A stretch of DNA of 64,000 bases, taken from an uncultured Muribaculaceae bacterium (GTDB lineage Bacteria > Bacteroidota > Bacteroidia > Bacteroidales > Muribaculaceae). A program made the position numbers and the translations under genes. Shown piece after piece: positions 54,401-61,942 of this stretch. The stretch spans positions 21,409-85,408 of the forward strand of contig CAJTJV010000008.1 of the NCBI GenBank assembly GCA_910576775.1, in the 5' to 3' direction. Numbering within the stretch: the stretch's first letter is position 1; each line of letters begins with the position of its first letter. The notes under the pieces are model-generated. The model had not been told where the DNA came from. It searched no databases and saw only the letters and a list, made by a program, of their open reading frames with translations.

Positions 54401-56205
54401 TTGACGGTAAGGTAACCATAGGAAACGAAGGTGACTACGATCTCAAATATACCGTACGTCTCGACCCGACCGGCGCAGGAGAGCAAGCTCCCGACACCGG
54501 CGGAGGAATCGCACCCTGGAGCACCATTGCAGCAGAGGCAAAACGTATCAGCACAGCCCGGACAATGGCCCGCGCCGAACGAGCCAACGATATATACAAT
54601 GTACCCTCTGACATGGAATACCGTAACGCACTCTATTATCCAGTATCCGCAGCTCTCAACAGCTACATGTTCGGTACGACGACCAACAATCAGGAATTCA
54701 AGGGCGTAACTGTATATAACGCTCCTGCCGGAGGATTCAACATATCGCATGTCTATCTGCCTGTAAGCATCGAGAACAAAAAAAATCTGGATGTAAAGAT
54801 TGAAATCGTTTCAGGAAATGACCCGACAACCGGAGATGTGCTCGGTAAAGGCACTCTTCACATTGCCGAACAGAGCGATCCGAACGTCGGCCGCTTCTTC
54901 GCCGTACCTCTCGACCGTTCAGTATTCCTTAGCGGAGGCGAGGTATTCTGTGTAGTAATCACCTACCCTCGCGGGCCACTCCGCCCGGCATACCTTGTCA
55001 CCAAAGAGGATGCAGTCGTGGAAGGCCGTTATCTCGGTTGGGACGAGCAGAACGGCTGGTATGATGTAGCAGCATCCTTCAAGGACACCTACGGCTCCCT
55101 CGGCTTTATATGCACCTGCCTTGAAACTGTTGAAGGACAACCCTGGATTCGCCTGCTCACCCCCGAAGAAGGAGTTGTCACTGTAGGCGAGACCGCCGAC
55201 ATAAAAGTTGCTGTGAACGCCGCCTCCACGCGCCTTGAAAAAGGCAACAAGGCAATGCTTGTAGTCAAATCAAACGATCCTGCCATGCCTCTTGTCAACA
55301 TTCCCGTTGTCTTTGACAGAAACGGTACGCCCGTCATTGAGGTTCCAAGCTCTACGGTCTACACCAAGGAAGGCGAACTTACTGAAATTGAAATCTCTGT
55401 TACCGAGCCCGACGGCGACAGCTTCACCATTGCACACACAGATGGCGCTGGCTATTCACGCATCGCATCCGTAAGCAATGCCACTGTCGATGAAAACGGT
55501 AATTATGTTGTAGCCGCAGGCATTGATGCCGTTGCAGTAAACATTGAAATCATGCCTGAATTCGGTTCTGCGTCCACCGGCAATGCTTTTGTCATCACAG
55601 CTACCGACAGCAAGGGACACAATGCCGAAGCTACCGTAGTCTACGACATCGAACATGTGAACCGTGCTCCCGTGGCCGAAGATACCAATGTTTCTGTAAG
55701 CGAAAACGAAACATCCGACATAATATCGTTCACACCGATGTTCTCCGATCCCGACGGCGACAACCTCTCATATACATTCGCGATGAACAGCAACACTGTG
55801 GTCGACGCCTACACCACTTCCGATGCCGTAATCTTCTACGGCAAAAAGCAGGGCACCATAAACGCCACAGTAACAGCAACCGATGCCTCCGGTGCACAGG
55901 CTACAGCACTTATCACGGTTACAGTAAGCCCGAAGAGCGGTATCGAGGATCTCGACACCAACACAGGCAGACTCTCCGTGATGCCTAATCCGGTAGATGA
56001 CGTAATGCACGTTTCAACGGGCTTCATTGGTACTGACGCCGATTTCATGCTCTTCGATGCAGCCGGTAAAGTTGCGATGCATATAAGCGCCGTCCTTTCC
56101 GACGGACGCGCTGATATCAATGTCGCCGACCTTGCTTCCGGAATCTACATCCTGACTGCGACCTCCGACGGCACAACCCGCACAACCCGCATCGTAAAAC
56201 GATAA
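48496..56205 (+). CDS. Giant secreted S8 (subtilisin-like) peptidase with T9SS sorting domain
   Basis: 2,569 residues from the ATG at 48496; 81 bases of open frame upstream lack signal-peptide character. Signal peptide 1-23, propeptide to about 150, then an S8 domain with catalytic Asp207 (AIIDGGVD), His262 (HGTHVAG), oxyanion Asn371 and Ser441 (GTSMATPH). After a fibronectin-III domain (about 512-610) come many Ig-like, choice-of-anchor domains (for example 945, 1056, 1398, 1505). A repeated globular module contains FPYYGKTYDRVYI near 1150 and FPFYGEKYKKMYI near 1592. A cadherin-like domain (about 2390-2480) and a T9SS type A C-terminal domain (about 2489-2569) complete it. It should be exported and attached to the surface, degrading proteins or acting on host mucus proteins. 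It is a single-gene unit. Confidence 0.93.
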   Translation: MYKSITWIAVFLAIIGFGFTATARPQGCVEAKPGIVRVKLQPELVRQVGTAPVRRTHGKLTTGAAALDIAAERVGVTRIRPMLPYNEKFAADRATYGLDRWYVIEYDTVVPPAEARRVFSTVAGIEHAEEVRPMVLKEGSGAAVAATRPPLKANAANYMFNDPQLPSQWHYRNFGTLANAVEGADINLFEAWQSISGAPDVIVAIIDGGVDVTHEDLAANMYANEAELNGTPGVDDDGNGYVDDIWGFNFVTNSGEIYPHNHGTHVAGTVGAVNNNGIGVSGVAGGDGTPGSGVKMISCQVFESRSGTAEGDFAAAIVYAAERGATIAQCSWGWDSDGYYEQAVLDAIDYFTDKARGPKMTGGLCIFAAGNLGQQGNFYPAAYDKVVAVGAMTHDLHAASYSNYGDWIDVIAPGGLLDYSTNQGVLSTLPDNNYGYLEGTSMATPHVSGIAALVLQKNGSPTFVNESLRTQLLTSVRDFYSFPGNEKLAGLFGSGYIDAAKALQMGDGSAPQPVSDFIADAAQDYIALTWTIPTSADNNVHHHLVYYSTEAFTAVSDLTKIPVVMADTKFLNSGDSFSMEITGLQPLTKYYVAISAVNRWGAASPLSSVKEITTNAGPQIVVDSFGVNLTSEEGSPVATASFNIGNEGEGLLKWTATKRTVSVSPASVVRPMVANNGSYRGKMAGMKVAARAKIDSYEADDYPDEIQYFDEIFAYIGDNDATLPNSMAQWFRIDPTEYPDGFNLTHVNITGANGQNPVIQIYKGDVALSTASLIQTVEYPYFAYGYPVALNEQLFFAPGEAFWVVVHFEGGQEGYPLGLCTANTEGIQGYSFMSNDMGKTWIQLNQALKGSPYETYADTMTWGITARSANPDWSEILEIDPAAGTVRKGESQIVNLSADGSSVVNGNYMFNVRINTNQTDNSVAVVPVNYSVTMNKADIVTPKIVNFGSLLVGESKTVNVEIYNKGYGSFKASQWGSGIYSENIASTSENFAGPEYISEGFPARTRVRFPVTYKPVSSGSHTGNIVFTDLEGNEVRIVVQGVATDPAKLAISPAQVECGTLIVGDAPTTATFEIANEGKYPLEYVFPKFSGESIEGNSAASHKFGYTIASTLDGYQPFAYDGNASVIGGKDISVEFTDDSYVSKAVSLGFTFPYYGKTYDRVYITSFGGVMFAVNDATFRSPLTPTSYGVAGTGLICAYGSQLLMGSDSKVEYAKTDGKFVVNFKNVLAPVYDTDYTPVSFRIMLSPNGDIEMYYDSYEPYGVFQDGSGLFCAINNPEIDDCLVVTSADMADYWGTAEPSADNSRFRSFGSGTAVKFEAPKPYFVAALNKPHGIVNPGEKVTIAATLIADDTMNAGSTFNNLAILTNDPNPSVSAVRLNAVISGDNLVGAAELENSDIDFGDIFRTSLLSIPVTVKNSGHDVLTVNSVAFANNVLSTNAVLPFTLEAGMAKDIVVSVPTDKEGAIADEMTITTSTGTLIAKLHGTVIGCPTANINLSEISETVAYGETLNKNLVIENTGNETLRYSITPDAIVNFSLPENDKASTSYTYTFSDDDSSTKFEWNDIETTGIGEHNGLSYYMEHDYIAVELPFEFPFYGEKYKKMYIYNTGFISFTERHDDKLWPEPPAEFPSGSVYTNIIAPYWGMHSMDQTRTAGTYHYADAEKAIVSFMEYGNSMNIGVCFQLILNRDGSFKFQYKGLDENALIYNVFGLGGIANADGSAYVKIPARMMKFGKAVVFKPIVESPVAAESSETIGLDFNTRRMAGTYETVLKITTNVPGNENIEIPVALTITGEAVPAWPEDMAVENVAGYQDTDFSKPLVQMGAMYSVDFRVENTGTAPFTIDFVDVGGPTIVDEWFGYEMPAFNLFYYAEQIDYITGEPTGERMWMQYEGMPVTVGSEPIQFSVPMLPGELAYTPDVYEIPLTFHYTNGEESGEKTVTITFTVTPPPSMTLDSESVYLKAENDNDVIDGKVTIGNEGDYDLKYTVRLDPTGAGEQAPDTGGGIAPWSTIAAEAKRISTARTMARAERANDIYNVPSDMEYRNALYYPVSAALNSYMFGTTTNNQEFKGVTVYNAPAGGFNISHVYLPVSIENKKNLDVKIEIVSGNDPTTGDVLGKGTLHIAEQSDPNVGRFFAVPLDRSVFLSGGEVFCVVITYPRGPLRPAYLVTKEDAVVEGRYLGWDEQNGWYDVAASFKDTYGSLGFICTCLETVEGQPWIRLLTPEEGVVTVGETADIKVAVNAASTRLEKGNKAMLVVKSNDPAMPLVNIPVVFDRNGTPVIEVPSSTVYTKEGELTEIEISVTEPDGDSFTIAHTDGAGYSRIASVSNATVDENGNYVVAAGIDAVAVNIEIMPEFGSASTGNAFVITATDSKGHNAEATVVYDIEHVNRAPVAEDTNVSVSENETSDIISFTPMFSDPDGDNLSYTFAMNSNTVVDAYTTSDAVIFYGKKQGTINATVTATDASGAQATALITVTVSPKSGIEDLDTNTGRLSVMPNPVDDVMHVSTGFIGTDADFMLFDAAGKVAMHISAVLSDGRADINVADLASGIYILTATSDGTTRTTRIVKR

Positions 56206-56219
56206 AACTTTATCCCTTC

Positions 56220-56263
56220 AACAAAAAACAGACTGCAATGATCATTGCAGTCTGTTTTTTGTT
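56220..56263. terminator. Perfect palindromic terminator after the giant peptidase gene
   Basis: A 44-base perfect palindrome (56220-56241 with 56242-56263), 22 pairs with no unpaired loop, carrying T and A runs at the outer ends. It acts for both the peptidase gene and the convergent GH3 gene. Confidence 0.9.
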
Positions 56264-56290
56264 ATCTCCGTCAGAATATGTAGCCCCAAA

Positions 56291-57820
56291 TTAGCAACTA
56301 TTGTTGAGGATGGCGTCGACAATGCGCCGGTCGTTGGAAAGGCGAGGTACTTTCCGTTGGCCGCCGAGTTTGCCGGTGGAGGCAAGCCAGCGATCGAAGG
56401 CTCCAATACCGACCGGCGTCAGTTCGAGGCAGGCAAGAAATATGTCGCCAGACCGCTTTGCCTGATAGTCGCTGTTGACTTTACACAACTCCTTATCAAG
56501 AATATCGGCAAAAGCCTCGTTTCCGCAACGTGGCGCACGAGCCCACTCTATCAGCCACTGGTGATGGCCTTTGGTACGCTCGGCGGTATATACGGGAGCG
56601 GCTGTATAATTGGCAACCGAAGCACCTGTGATTTCACAAGCCTTTGCAAGCGCGGCATCGGCATTCCATACCATCAGCTCTTCACCGAATGCATTGATAA
56701 AACTGTTTGTACGTCCGGCAATACTTATGCGTAACGGCTCTACACTTTCAATGCGTACGGTATCGCCGGGCGCATACCGCCAAAGACCGTTTGGCGCGGT
56801 AATAAGTATTTCATATACCTGTCCTTTCTCGACTTTCCATGCGGGCAATGGTTCACCGGTGCGCCCTGAGGTCGAGTCGAAAGGTGCAAATTCGAAAAAA
56901 ATGCCGGCATCGGCCATAAGGAGCATACCATTGGAGCTGTCGCATGTATCCTGGATGGCAAAAAAGCCCTCGGAAGCATTATAATTCTCTATATAATGCA
57001 TCCTGGATGGGTCGGTGATGGCGGCATACTGCTCTTTATATGGTCCGAAAGCAATTCCTCCATGGAAAAACACCTCCAGATTGGGCCACACATCATGTAT
57101 TGTATCAGCGCCTTTTCTTTTTATAATGTTGCGGAGGACGGTAAGAAACCATGACGGCACACCACTGATATTCGTAATATCCTCATCTATCGATTTCTCG
57201 ACAAGTGCCGGAAGCTTCTCGTTCCAGTCGGCCATCAGAGCCGTTTTTTTATCCGGAACACGGAAAAGATTTACAGCGGGATTTATACGGTCTATAAGGT
57301 TGGCAGAAAGGTCTCCAACTCTGACTTCCGACGGCAAACATGTAATTTCATTGGCAAAACTGCCTCCAAGTATAAAACCTTTGCCACCAAACATACGGGT
57401 ATCGGGATATAAATCGAGATATGAGGCAACGGATTCGGCACCGCCACGATAATGGTTGATTGAAAGGGAATCGCCGGTTACAGGAATGTATTTGCTCTTG
57501 CCTCCGGAAGTGCCGGAAGATTGAGCGAAACGGCGTGTTACCCCGGGCCATAACACATCCGGAGCACCCTGTACCATTCGCTCCACATCATGACGGATAT
57601 CCTCGTAGAGCACCGTAGGAACTGCGTCTACAAAATTCTCATAGTATTTCAGCTCTCGGAAAGCATAGCGCCGCCCTACCTCCGTTTGCCCGGCACGACT
57701 CAAAAGCCGGCAGAGCAACCTGCGCTGAGTCTTTTCAAGCGCATCCGGATTCGCCCATCTCTTACGCCGGCCAACGATATACCGGAATACAGGACGGACA
57801 ATCGGAGTAAAATTTATCAT
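56291..57820 (-). CDS. GH3 auxin-responsive-promoter family protein (acyl-adenylate enzyme)
   Basis: 509 residues from the ATG at 57820, whose first base is the last base of the xseB stop. Bacterial GH3 homologues belong to the acyl-adenylating superfamily and resemble plant enzymes that conjugate acids to amino acids. Features: SSGTSGGKSKYIP (the P-loop-like ATP motif, about 99-111), YNASEGFFAIQD and the hinge WRYAPGDTVRIES with GRTNSFINAFGEEL. No thiolation or reductase partner is adjacent. The function in Bacteroidetes is unknown; amide or ester conjugation of a small acid is possible. Confidence 0.9.
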   Translation of the reverse strand: MINFTPIVRPVFRYIVGRRKRWANPDALEKTQRRLLCRLLSRAGQTEVGRRYAFRELKYYENFVDAVPTVLYEDIRHDVERMVQGAPDVLWPGVTRRFAQSSGTSGGKSKYIPVTGDSLSINHYRGGAESVASYLDLYPDTRMFGGKGFILGGSFANEITCLPSEVRVGDLSANLIDRINPAVNLFRVPDKKTALMADWNEKLPALVEKSIDEDITNISGVPSWFLTVLRNIIKRKGADTIHDVWPNLEVFFHGGIAFGPYKEQYAAITDPSRMHYIENYNASEGFFAIQDTCDSSNGMLLMADAGIFFEFAPFDSTSGRTGEPLPAWKVEKGQVYEILITAPNGLWRYAPGDTVRIESVEPLRISIAGRTNSFINAFGEELMVWNADAALAKACEITGASVANYTAAPVYTAERTKGHHQWLIEWARAPRCGNEAFADILDKELCKVNSDYQAKRSGDIFLACLELTPVGIGAFDRWLASTGKLGGQRKVPRLSNDRRIVDAILNNSC

Positions 57821-58038
57821 CACTGAGAAATATTGGCGTCGAGTTCGCCAAGAACCTTGGCAAGTTCTTCTTCTGTACGGACGAGCTTACCTTGGCAATA
57901 TTTAAGCAGATCCGCCGCGCGCCGCGCACGCTCTGCAAGAGTATCAATACCACAGGTATCGGAACGGAGAGCCGAAAGGATTCCTTCCAGCTCTCCGAGA
58001 GCCTGCTCGTATGTCATGCTTTCAATTTCTTTATCCAT
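57820..58038 (-). CDS. xseB: Exodeoxyribonuclease VII small subunit
   Basis: 72 residues, the normal size. Two helices with the family pattern MTYEQALGELEGILSALRSD and LAERARRAADLLKYCQGKL, then ending in acidic EELAKVLGELD. It pairs with the large subunit XseA to degrade single-stranded DNA. The xseA gene, normally adjacent, is not found in this window. It starts 3 bases after lpxA and overlaps the GH3 gene start. Confidence 0.9.
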   Translation of the reverse strand: MDKEIESMTYEQALGELEGILSALRSDTCGIDTLAERARRAADLLKYCQGKLVRTEEELAKVLGELDANISQ

Positions 58039-58041
58039 GCG

Positions 58042-58827
58042 TCAGTCAAGGTCGAAACGGTCGCCTGCCAGCTTCAGATCGTTATCACGTACGAATTTCA
58101 GAATCTCGGCACGTACAGGAGTATCTGCAATGTCAGCTTCTATACGGCGCAGAGCATTGAACAGAGACGTAGAACACTGGTATATATGACGATATGATTT
58201 TGCGATATCGTCAATCTGATCCTCGCTGAAACCGGCATGTTTGCGCATTATTGTGGAATTCACCCCATAGTACACAACCGGATTGTGAGCCATAATTGTA
58301 TAAGGCGGAACGTTGGAGCTGATACGGGTACCGCCTTTGATAAGAACGAATTTACCGATATGGCTCTTCTCATGCACGACAACACTCGATGACAATATCG
58401 AGCCCTCCTGAATGATAACGTCACCGGCTACACTGACATTGTTGCCGACTACACAATGGTCTGCGACACGGGTGTCGTGGCCGATATGGCTGTTGGCACA
58501 GATAAGACACTGTGAACCGATAGTTGTGGATCCGCCGTTGATGCCGCGGTTGATTATCACATGCTCGCGGATTACCGTATCGTCGCCAATCATACAGGTA
58601 GTATCCTCGCCTTTCCAACGGAAATCCTGAGGATCGGCGCCGACGATAGCACCCTGATATACTTTAACGCCTTTTCCGAGAGTAGTACCACGGACAATAG
58701 AGGCGTATGGCTTGATCTCACATCCGTCACCGATAACAGTACCGGCATCTATGTGTGCGAACGGATGAACTGTTACGTCCTTGCCGAGCCTGGCGGAAGG
58801 GTCTACGTAAGCTAATGGACTTATCAT
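58042..58827 (-). CDS. lpxA: Acyl-[ACP]-UDP-N-acetylglucosamine O-acyltransferase
   Basis: First committed step of lipid A synthesis: transfers a 3-hydroxyacyl chain from ACP to O-3 of UDP-GlcNAc in the cytoplasm. 261 residues, typical length. The left-handed beta-helix of hexapeptide repeats fills about 1-190 (GKDVTVHPFAHIDAGTVIGDG and so on). The catalytic His lies in NSHIGHDTRVAD at about 110-122. The C-terminal helical domain has YGVNSTIMRKHAGFSEDQI. In many Bacteroidetes this gene follows lpxC-fabZ; here it leads its own operon with xseB and the GH3 gene. Confidence 0.94.
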   Translation of the reverse strand: MISPLAYVDPSARLGKDVTVHPFAHIDAGTVIGDGCEIKPYASIVRGTTLGKGVKVYQGAIVGADPQDFRWKGEDTTCMIGDDTVIREHVIINRGINGGSTTIGSQCLICANSHIGHDTRVADHCVVGNNVSVAGDVIIQEGSILSSSVVVHEKSHIGKFVLIKGGTRISSNVPPYTIMAHNPVVYYGVNSTIMRKHAGFSEDQIDDIAKSYRHIYQCSTSLFNALRRIEADIADTPVRAEILKFVRDNDLKLAGDRFDLD

Positions 58828-58856
58828 GGCGTAGAATTTTTAAAGATTTTACTCCC

Positions 58857-58888
58857 CAAATTTATACAAAAAACTCCGACAGTCCAAA
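58857..58888 (-). promoter_or_regulatory. Bacteroidetes-type promoter of the lpxA operon
   Basis: On the minus strand TTTG (58888-58885) and TAAATTTG (58864-58857) are separated by 20 bases, an almost ideal consensus. The lpxA ATG lies 30 bases downstream. Confidence 0.75.
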
Positions 58889-59030
58889 AAAGTTCGCCTG
58901 TAAATCCATGCGCAGATTAAACAAGCAAGTGAGAAGAAGAATCGAAATCCCAAAAGGATAAATAAATAGTGTTGGTATATTTAATTAATTAGGTGGATCA
59001 AATATACATTTTTCAAGGATATAACAAAAA

Positions 59031-59054
59031 AGCGAACCGAAAATTCGATTCGCT
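59031..59054 (-). terminator. Terminator of the tRNA-Ala gene
   Basis: Eleven-pair stem with one G-T pair (59031-59041 with 59044-59054) and a two-base loop, followed on the minus strand by a TTTTTTG run. It lies 10 bases beyond the tRNA 3' end. Confidence 0.85.
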
Positions 59055-59064
59055 TGAATGGGTG

Positions 59065-59138
59065 TGGAGCACAGCGGACTCGAACCGCTCACCTCGACAC
59101 TGCCAGTGTCGCGCTCTAGCCAGATGAGCTAGTGCCCC
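59065..59138 (-). tRNA. tRNA-Ala (anticodon GGC)
   Basis: 74 bases including the discriminator A. The cloverleaf pairs well: acceptor GGGGCAC with GTGCTCC, including the G3-U70 pair that marks alanine tRNAs; D arm GCTC/GAGC; anticodon arm CGACA-CTGGCAG-TGTCG with anticodon GGC; T arm AGCGG-TTCGAGT-CCGCT. The CCA end is not encoded (the bases after A73 are CAC), so it must be added by the CCA-adding enzyme. Confidence 0.97.
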
Positions 59139-59252
59139 TTTTTGCGTTGCAAAGGTATGTACATTTTCAGCAACGACAAAATTTATCATTGGATTTAACA
59201 TATATTATTAATAATGCACAGGTTTTCATATCGCACACTCAAATATTTGCAC

Positions 59253-59260
59253 TACCTTTG
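59253..59260 (+). promoter_or_regulatory. Possible -7 element upstream of the NamZ-like gene
   Basis: TACCTTTG matches TAnnTTTG 18 bases before the ATG. No convincing TTTG is found 19-21 bases upstream. Confidence 0.35.
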
Positions 59261-59278
59261 AGAAATTTATTTTTCACT

Positions 59279-60463
59279 ATGATGACGCATCTAAGATTTA
59301 TCGCACTAATTATCTTCGCAACTCTCCTGATGCCGATGTGCAGAGCCGACAAAGACGAAATAACCGTCGGCGCGGCACACACGGACAATTATCTACCGCT
59401 ACTTAAAAACAAACGTGTGGCTATGCTTTCGAACCACACCGGGATGGTTGGTGACAAACATACCCTCGATATCATGCTGGAGAACGGCATAAATGTCGTA
59501 ACATTATTCTCACCAGAACACGGCTTCCGCGGGACAGCAGATGCCGGCGAACAAGTAGCCAATGGTGTTGACGCTCCCACCGGTATTCCGATTGAATCGC
59601 TCCACGACGGGACCGGTAAGCGTATGCCTGCAAAAGAGGTTATGGACGGTCTGGATGTTATAGTGGTAGATATCCAGGATGTCGGTCTGCGATTCTACAC
59701 ATATTATTGTACGATGATCGACCTGATGAACGCCGCCATAGTTTACGGAAAAGATGTCGTGATTCTCGACCGCCCGAACCCTAACGGCATGTATGTCGAC
59801 GGTCCGATCCTCGACATGAAATACCAGTCCGGCGTCGGCCGCCTGCCCATCCCTGTCGTACACGGCATGACTCTCGGAGAACTTGCCACGATGGCAAACG
59901 GCGAAGGCTGGTTAAAAGACGGCGCCAAAGTGCCGCTAACGGTAGTTCCCTGTAAGAATTATACCCACGCCTCACGCTACCGCCTACCGATAGCGCCTTC
60001 GCCCAACCTGCGGACAATGCGTGCCATATACCTTTACCCTTCCACCTGCTATTTCGAGGCTACCCCAGTCAGCCTCGGCAGAGGCACTGATTTTCCTTTC
60101 GAGGCATACGGACACCCCGCGATGAAAGGCCGCACATTCGAATTCACACCCCGTAGCGTTGCCGGAGCCAAGAATCCGCCGCACCTCAATAAAAAATGCC
60201 ACGGCGTCGACCTGCGTTCATTCGATGAAGAAGAGGCCATTGCCAAAGGAATAAATCTCGAATATCTTATCGACGCGTACCGCGACCTGGACATGGGCGA
60301 CAGTTTCTTCAGTTCTTTCTTTGAGAAACTTATCGGTCGTGGCGATATCCGCAAAATGATTGAAGACGGAAAGAGCGCGGACGAGATAAAGGCAAGCTGG
60401 GTCGACGACGTGAAGAAATTCAAAGAGCAGCGACGTCCCTATCTGTTGTATCCTGAAAACTAA
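59279..60463 (+). CDS. namZ: NamZ-like exo-beta-N-acetylmuramidase (DUF1343)
   Basis: 394 residues from the ATG at 59279; the open frame extends upstream into the tRNA region but has no signal peptide there. A signal peptide (about 1-23) is followed by the DUF1343 domain: KRVAMLSNHTGMV, LFSPEHGFRG with the candidate catalytic Glu, VDIQDVGLRFYTYYCTM and LDRPNPNGMYVDGP. NamZ enzymes remove terminal MurNAc from peptidoglycan fragments outside the cytoplasm. The adjacent symporter and regulator fit uptake of the released sugar. The intracellular MurNAc kinase or etherase is not in the window. Confidence 0.9.
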   Translation: MMTHLRFIALIIFATLLMPMCRADKDEITVGAAHTDNYLPLLKNKRVAMLSNHTGMVGDKHTLDIMLENGINVVTLFSPEHGFRGTADAGEQVANGVDAPTGIPIESLHDGTGKRMPAKEVMDGLDVIVVDIQDVGLRFYTYYCTMIDLMNAAIVYGKDVVILDRPNPNGMYVDGPILDMKYQSGVGRLPIPVVHGMTLGELATMANGEGWLKDGAKVPLTVVPCKNYTHASRYRLPIAPSPNLRTMRAIYLYPSTCYFEATPVSLGRGTDFPFEAYGHPAMKGRTFEFTPRSVAGAKNPPHLNKKCHGVDLRSFDEEEAIAKGINLEYLIDAYRDLDMGDSFFSSFFEKLIGRGDIRKMIEDGKSADEIKASWVDDVKKFKEQRRPYLLYPEN

Positions 60464-60472
60464 CATCATACC

Positions 60473-61942
60473 ATGTCTCAATCAGTAATAGTAATCATAA
60501 CTATAATCGCTTATTTCCTTCTACTGATAGGTGTAAGCTATTATGCTTCACGAGGGTCGGACAACAACACATTTTTCAATGGCAACCGCCGTGCTCCGTG
60601 GCCTATCGTAGCTTTCGCAACCATGGGCGCAGCTCTGTCGGGCGTAACATTCATCTCGGTACCCGGCATGGTTGCCGCCAAAGGCTATGCCTACCTACAG
60701 ATGGTACTCGGCTTCATCGTAGGATATTTCGCAATAGCCTTCGTTCTGATGCCGGTTTTCTACAAACGTAATCTGATATCCATCTACGGATACCTTGAAG
60801 AACGCTTTGGCCGCACTACAAACCGTACCGGAGCCTGGTTCTTCTTTTTCTCCAAAATACTCGGAGCCGCCGTACGTTTCCTCGTGGTGTGCGCTGTGCT
60901 GCAGCTTCTGGTATTCTCTCCGCTGCACATTCCGTTTGTATTCAACGTAATAGTCACAATCGCTCTTATCTGGCTATACACCGTGCAGGGCGGCGTAAAG
61001 TCCGTCATCTGGACCGACGTCCTCAAAAGCTTCTGCCTGATAATGTCGGTGGTATTCTGCATCTATTTCATCGCATCCAACTTAGGCTACAGCTTCGGAG
61101 AACTTACCGCAGCCGTGGGCGACCACTATACATCAAAAGTTTTCTTTTTCGACAATCCCAAAGAAGGTACATATTTCTGGAAGCAGTTCATAGCCGGTGT
61201 CTTCATGGCCATAGCAATGAACGGGCTCGACCAGGACATGATGCAGCGCAGCCTCGCCTGCAAAGACACGCGCCAGAGCCAGAAAAATCTTATAGTAGGC
61301 ATCATAACACAATTTTTTGTCGTGGCACTCTTCCTTATGCTCGGCACAATGCTTGTGATGTTCCTTGAAAAGAAAAATATCCCCCTGCCCGAGAAATCAG
61401 ACGAGATTTTCGGAATGGTTGCCCAGCATCCCGACGTTCCTGTTATAGTGCTCATTCTCTTTGTTCTCGGACTTATAGCCGCGGCCTATTCCGCCGCCGG
61501 CTCGGCTATTACCTCACTCACCACATCGTTCACTGTCGACATCCTCGGTGCACACAGGAAATACGATGAAGCCCGCCTGACAAAAATCAGGAAAGGCATC
61601 CATTTCGCAATGTCGGCATGCATGGGACTGGTTATCATAGCATTCTACTATCTCAGCGACCAGGACGCTATCTCGGCGGTATACACCCTGGCCTCCTACA
61701 CCTACGGTCCTATTCTCGGGCTCTTTATCTACGGCATGTTCTGGAAAAAGCCGCTACGCGACAAGCTTGTTCCCGTTGTGTGCATACTCGCTCCGGTTCT
61801 GTCATGGTGTCTGCAATGGATTCTGATGCACTCATTCGGCTATGAGACAAGCTTCGAATTGCTTCTGTTCAACGCCGCCTTCACTGTCATAGGTCTGCGA
61901 ATGCTTTCCATCGGCAAGAAACCGACCGAACATACCGCCTGA
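60473..61942 (+). CDS. Sodium:solute symporter (SSS family), candidate MurNAc or sugar importer
   Basis: 489 residues with 13 membrane segments. SSS features: SRGSDNNTFFNGNRRAPW (loop 1), GAALSGVTFISVPGM, YGYLEERFG, TVQGGVKSVIWTDVLK and the sodium-site helix with AYSAAGSAITSLTTSFTVD. The gene starts 9 bases after the NamZ stop and overlaps the WYL gene (TGATG). The context suggests import of MurNAc or another cell-wall sugar, as for inner-membrane MurNAc transport in related Bacteroidetes; the substrate is inferred. Confidence 0.9.
   Translation: MSQSVIVIITIIAYFLLLIGVSYYASRGSDNNTFFNGNRRAPWPIVAFATMGAALSGVTFISVPGMVAAKGYAYLQMVLGFIVGYFAIAFVLMPVFYKRNLISIYGYLEERFGRTTNRTGAWFFFFSKILGAAVRFLVVCAVLQLLVFSPLHIPFVFNVIVTIALIWLYTVQGGVKSVIWTDVLKSFCLIMSVVFCIYFIASNLGYSFGELTAAVGDHYTSKVFFFDNPKEGTYFWKQFIAGVFMAIAMNGLDQDMMQRSLACKDTRQSQKNLIVGIITQFFVVALFLMLGTMLVMFLEKKNIPLPEKSDEIFGMVAQHPDVPVIVLILFVLGLIAAAYSAAGSAITSLTTSFTVDILGAHRKYDEARLTKIRKGIHFAMSACMGLVIIAFYYLSDQDAISAVYTLASYTYGPILGLFIYGMFWKKPLRDKLVPVVCILAPVLSWCLQWILMHSFGYETSFELLLFNAAFTVIGLRMLSIGKKPTEHTA

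Noticed and set aside
59132..59278. N-terminal extension of the NamZ-like protein to 59132
   Set aside because: The extension overlaps the tRNA-Ala gene and does not look like a signal peptide; the ATG at 59279 gives a normal signal peptide.
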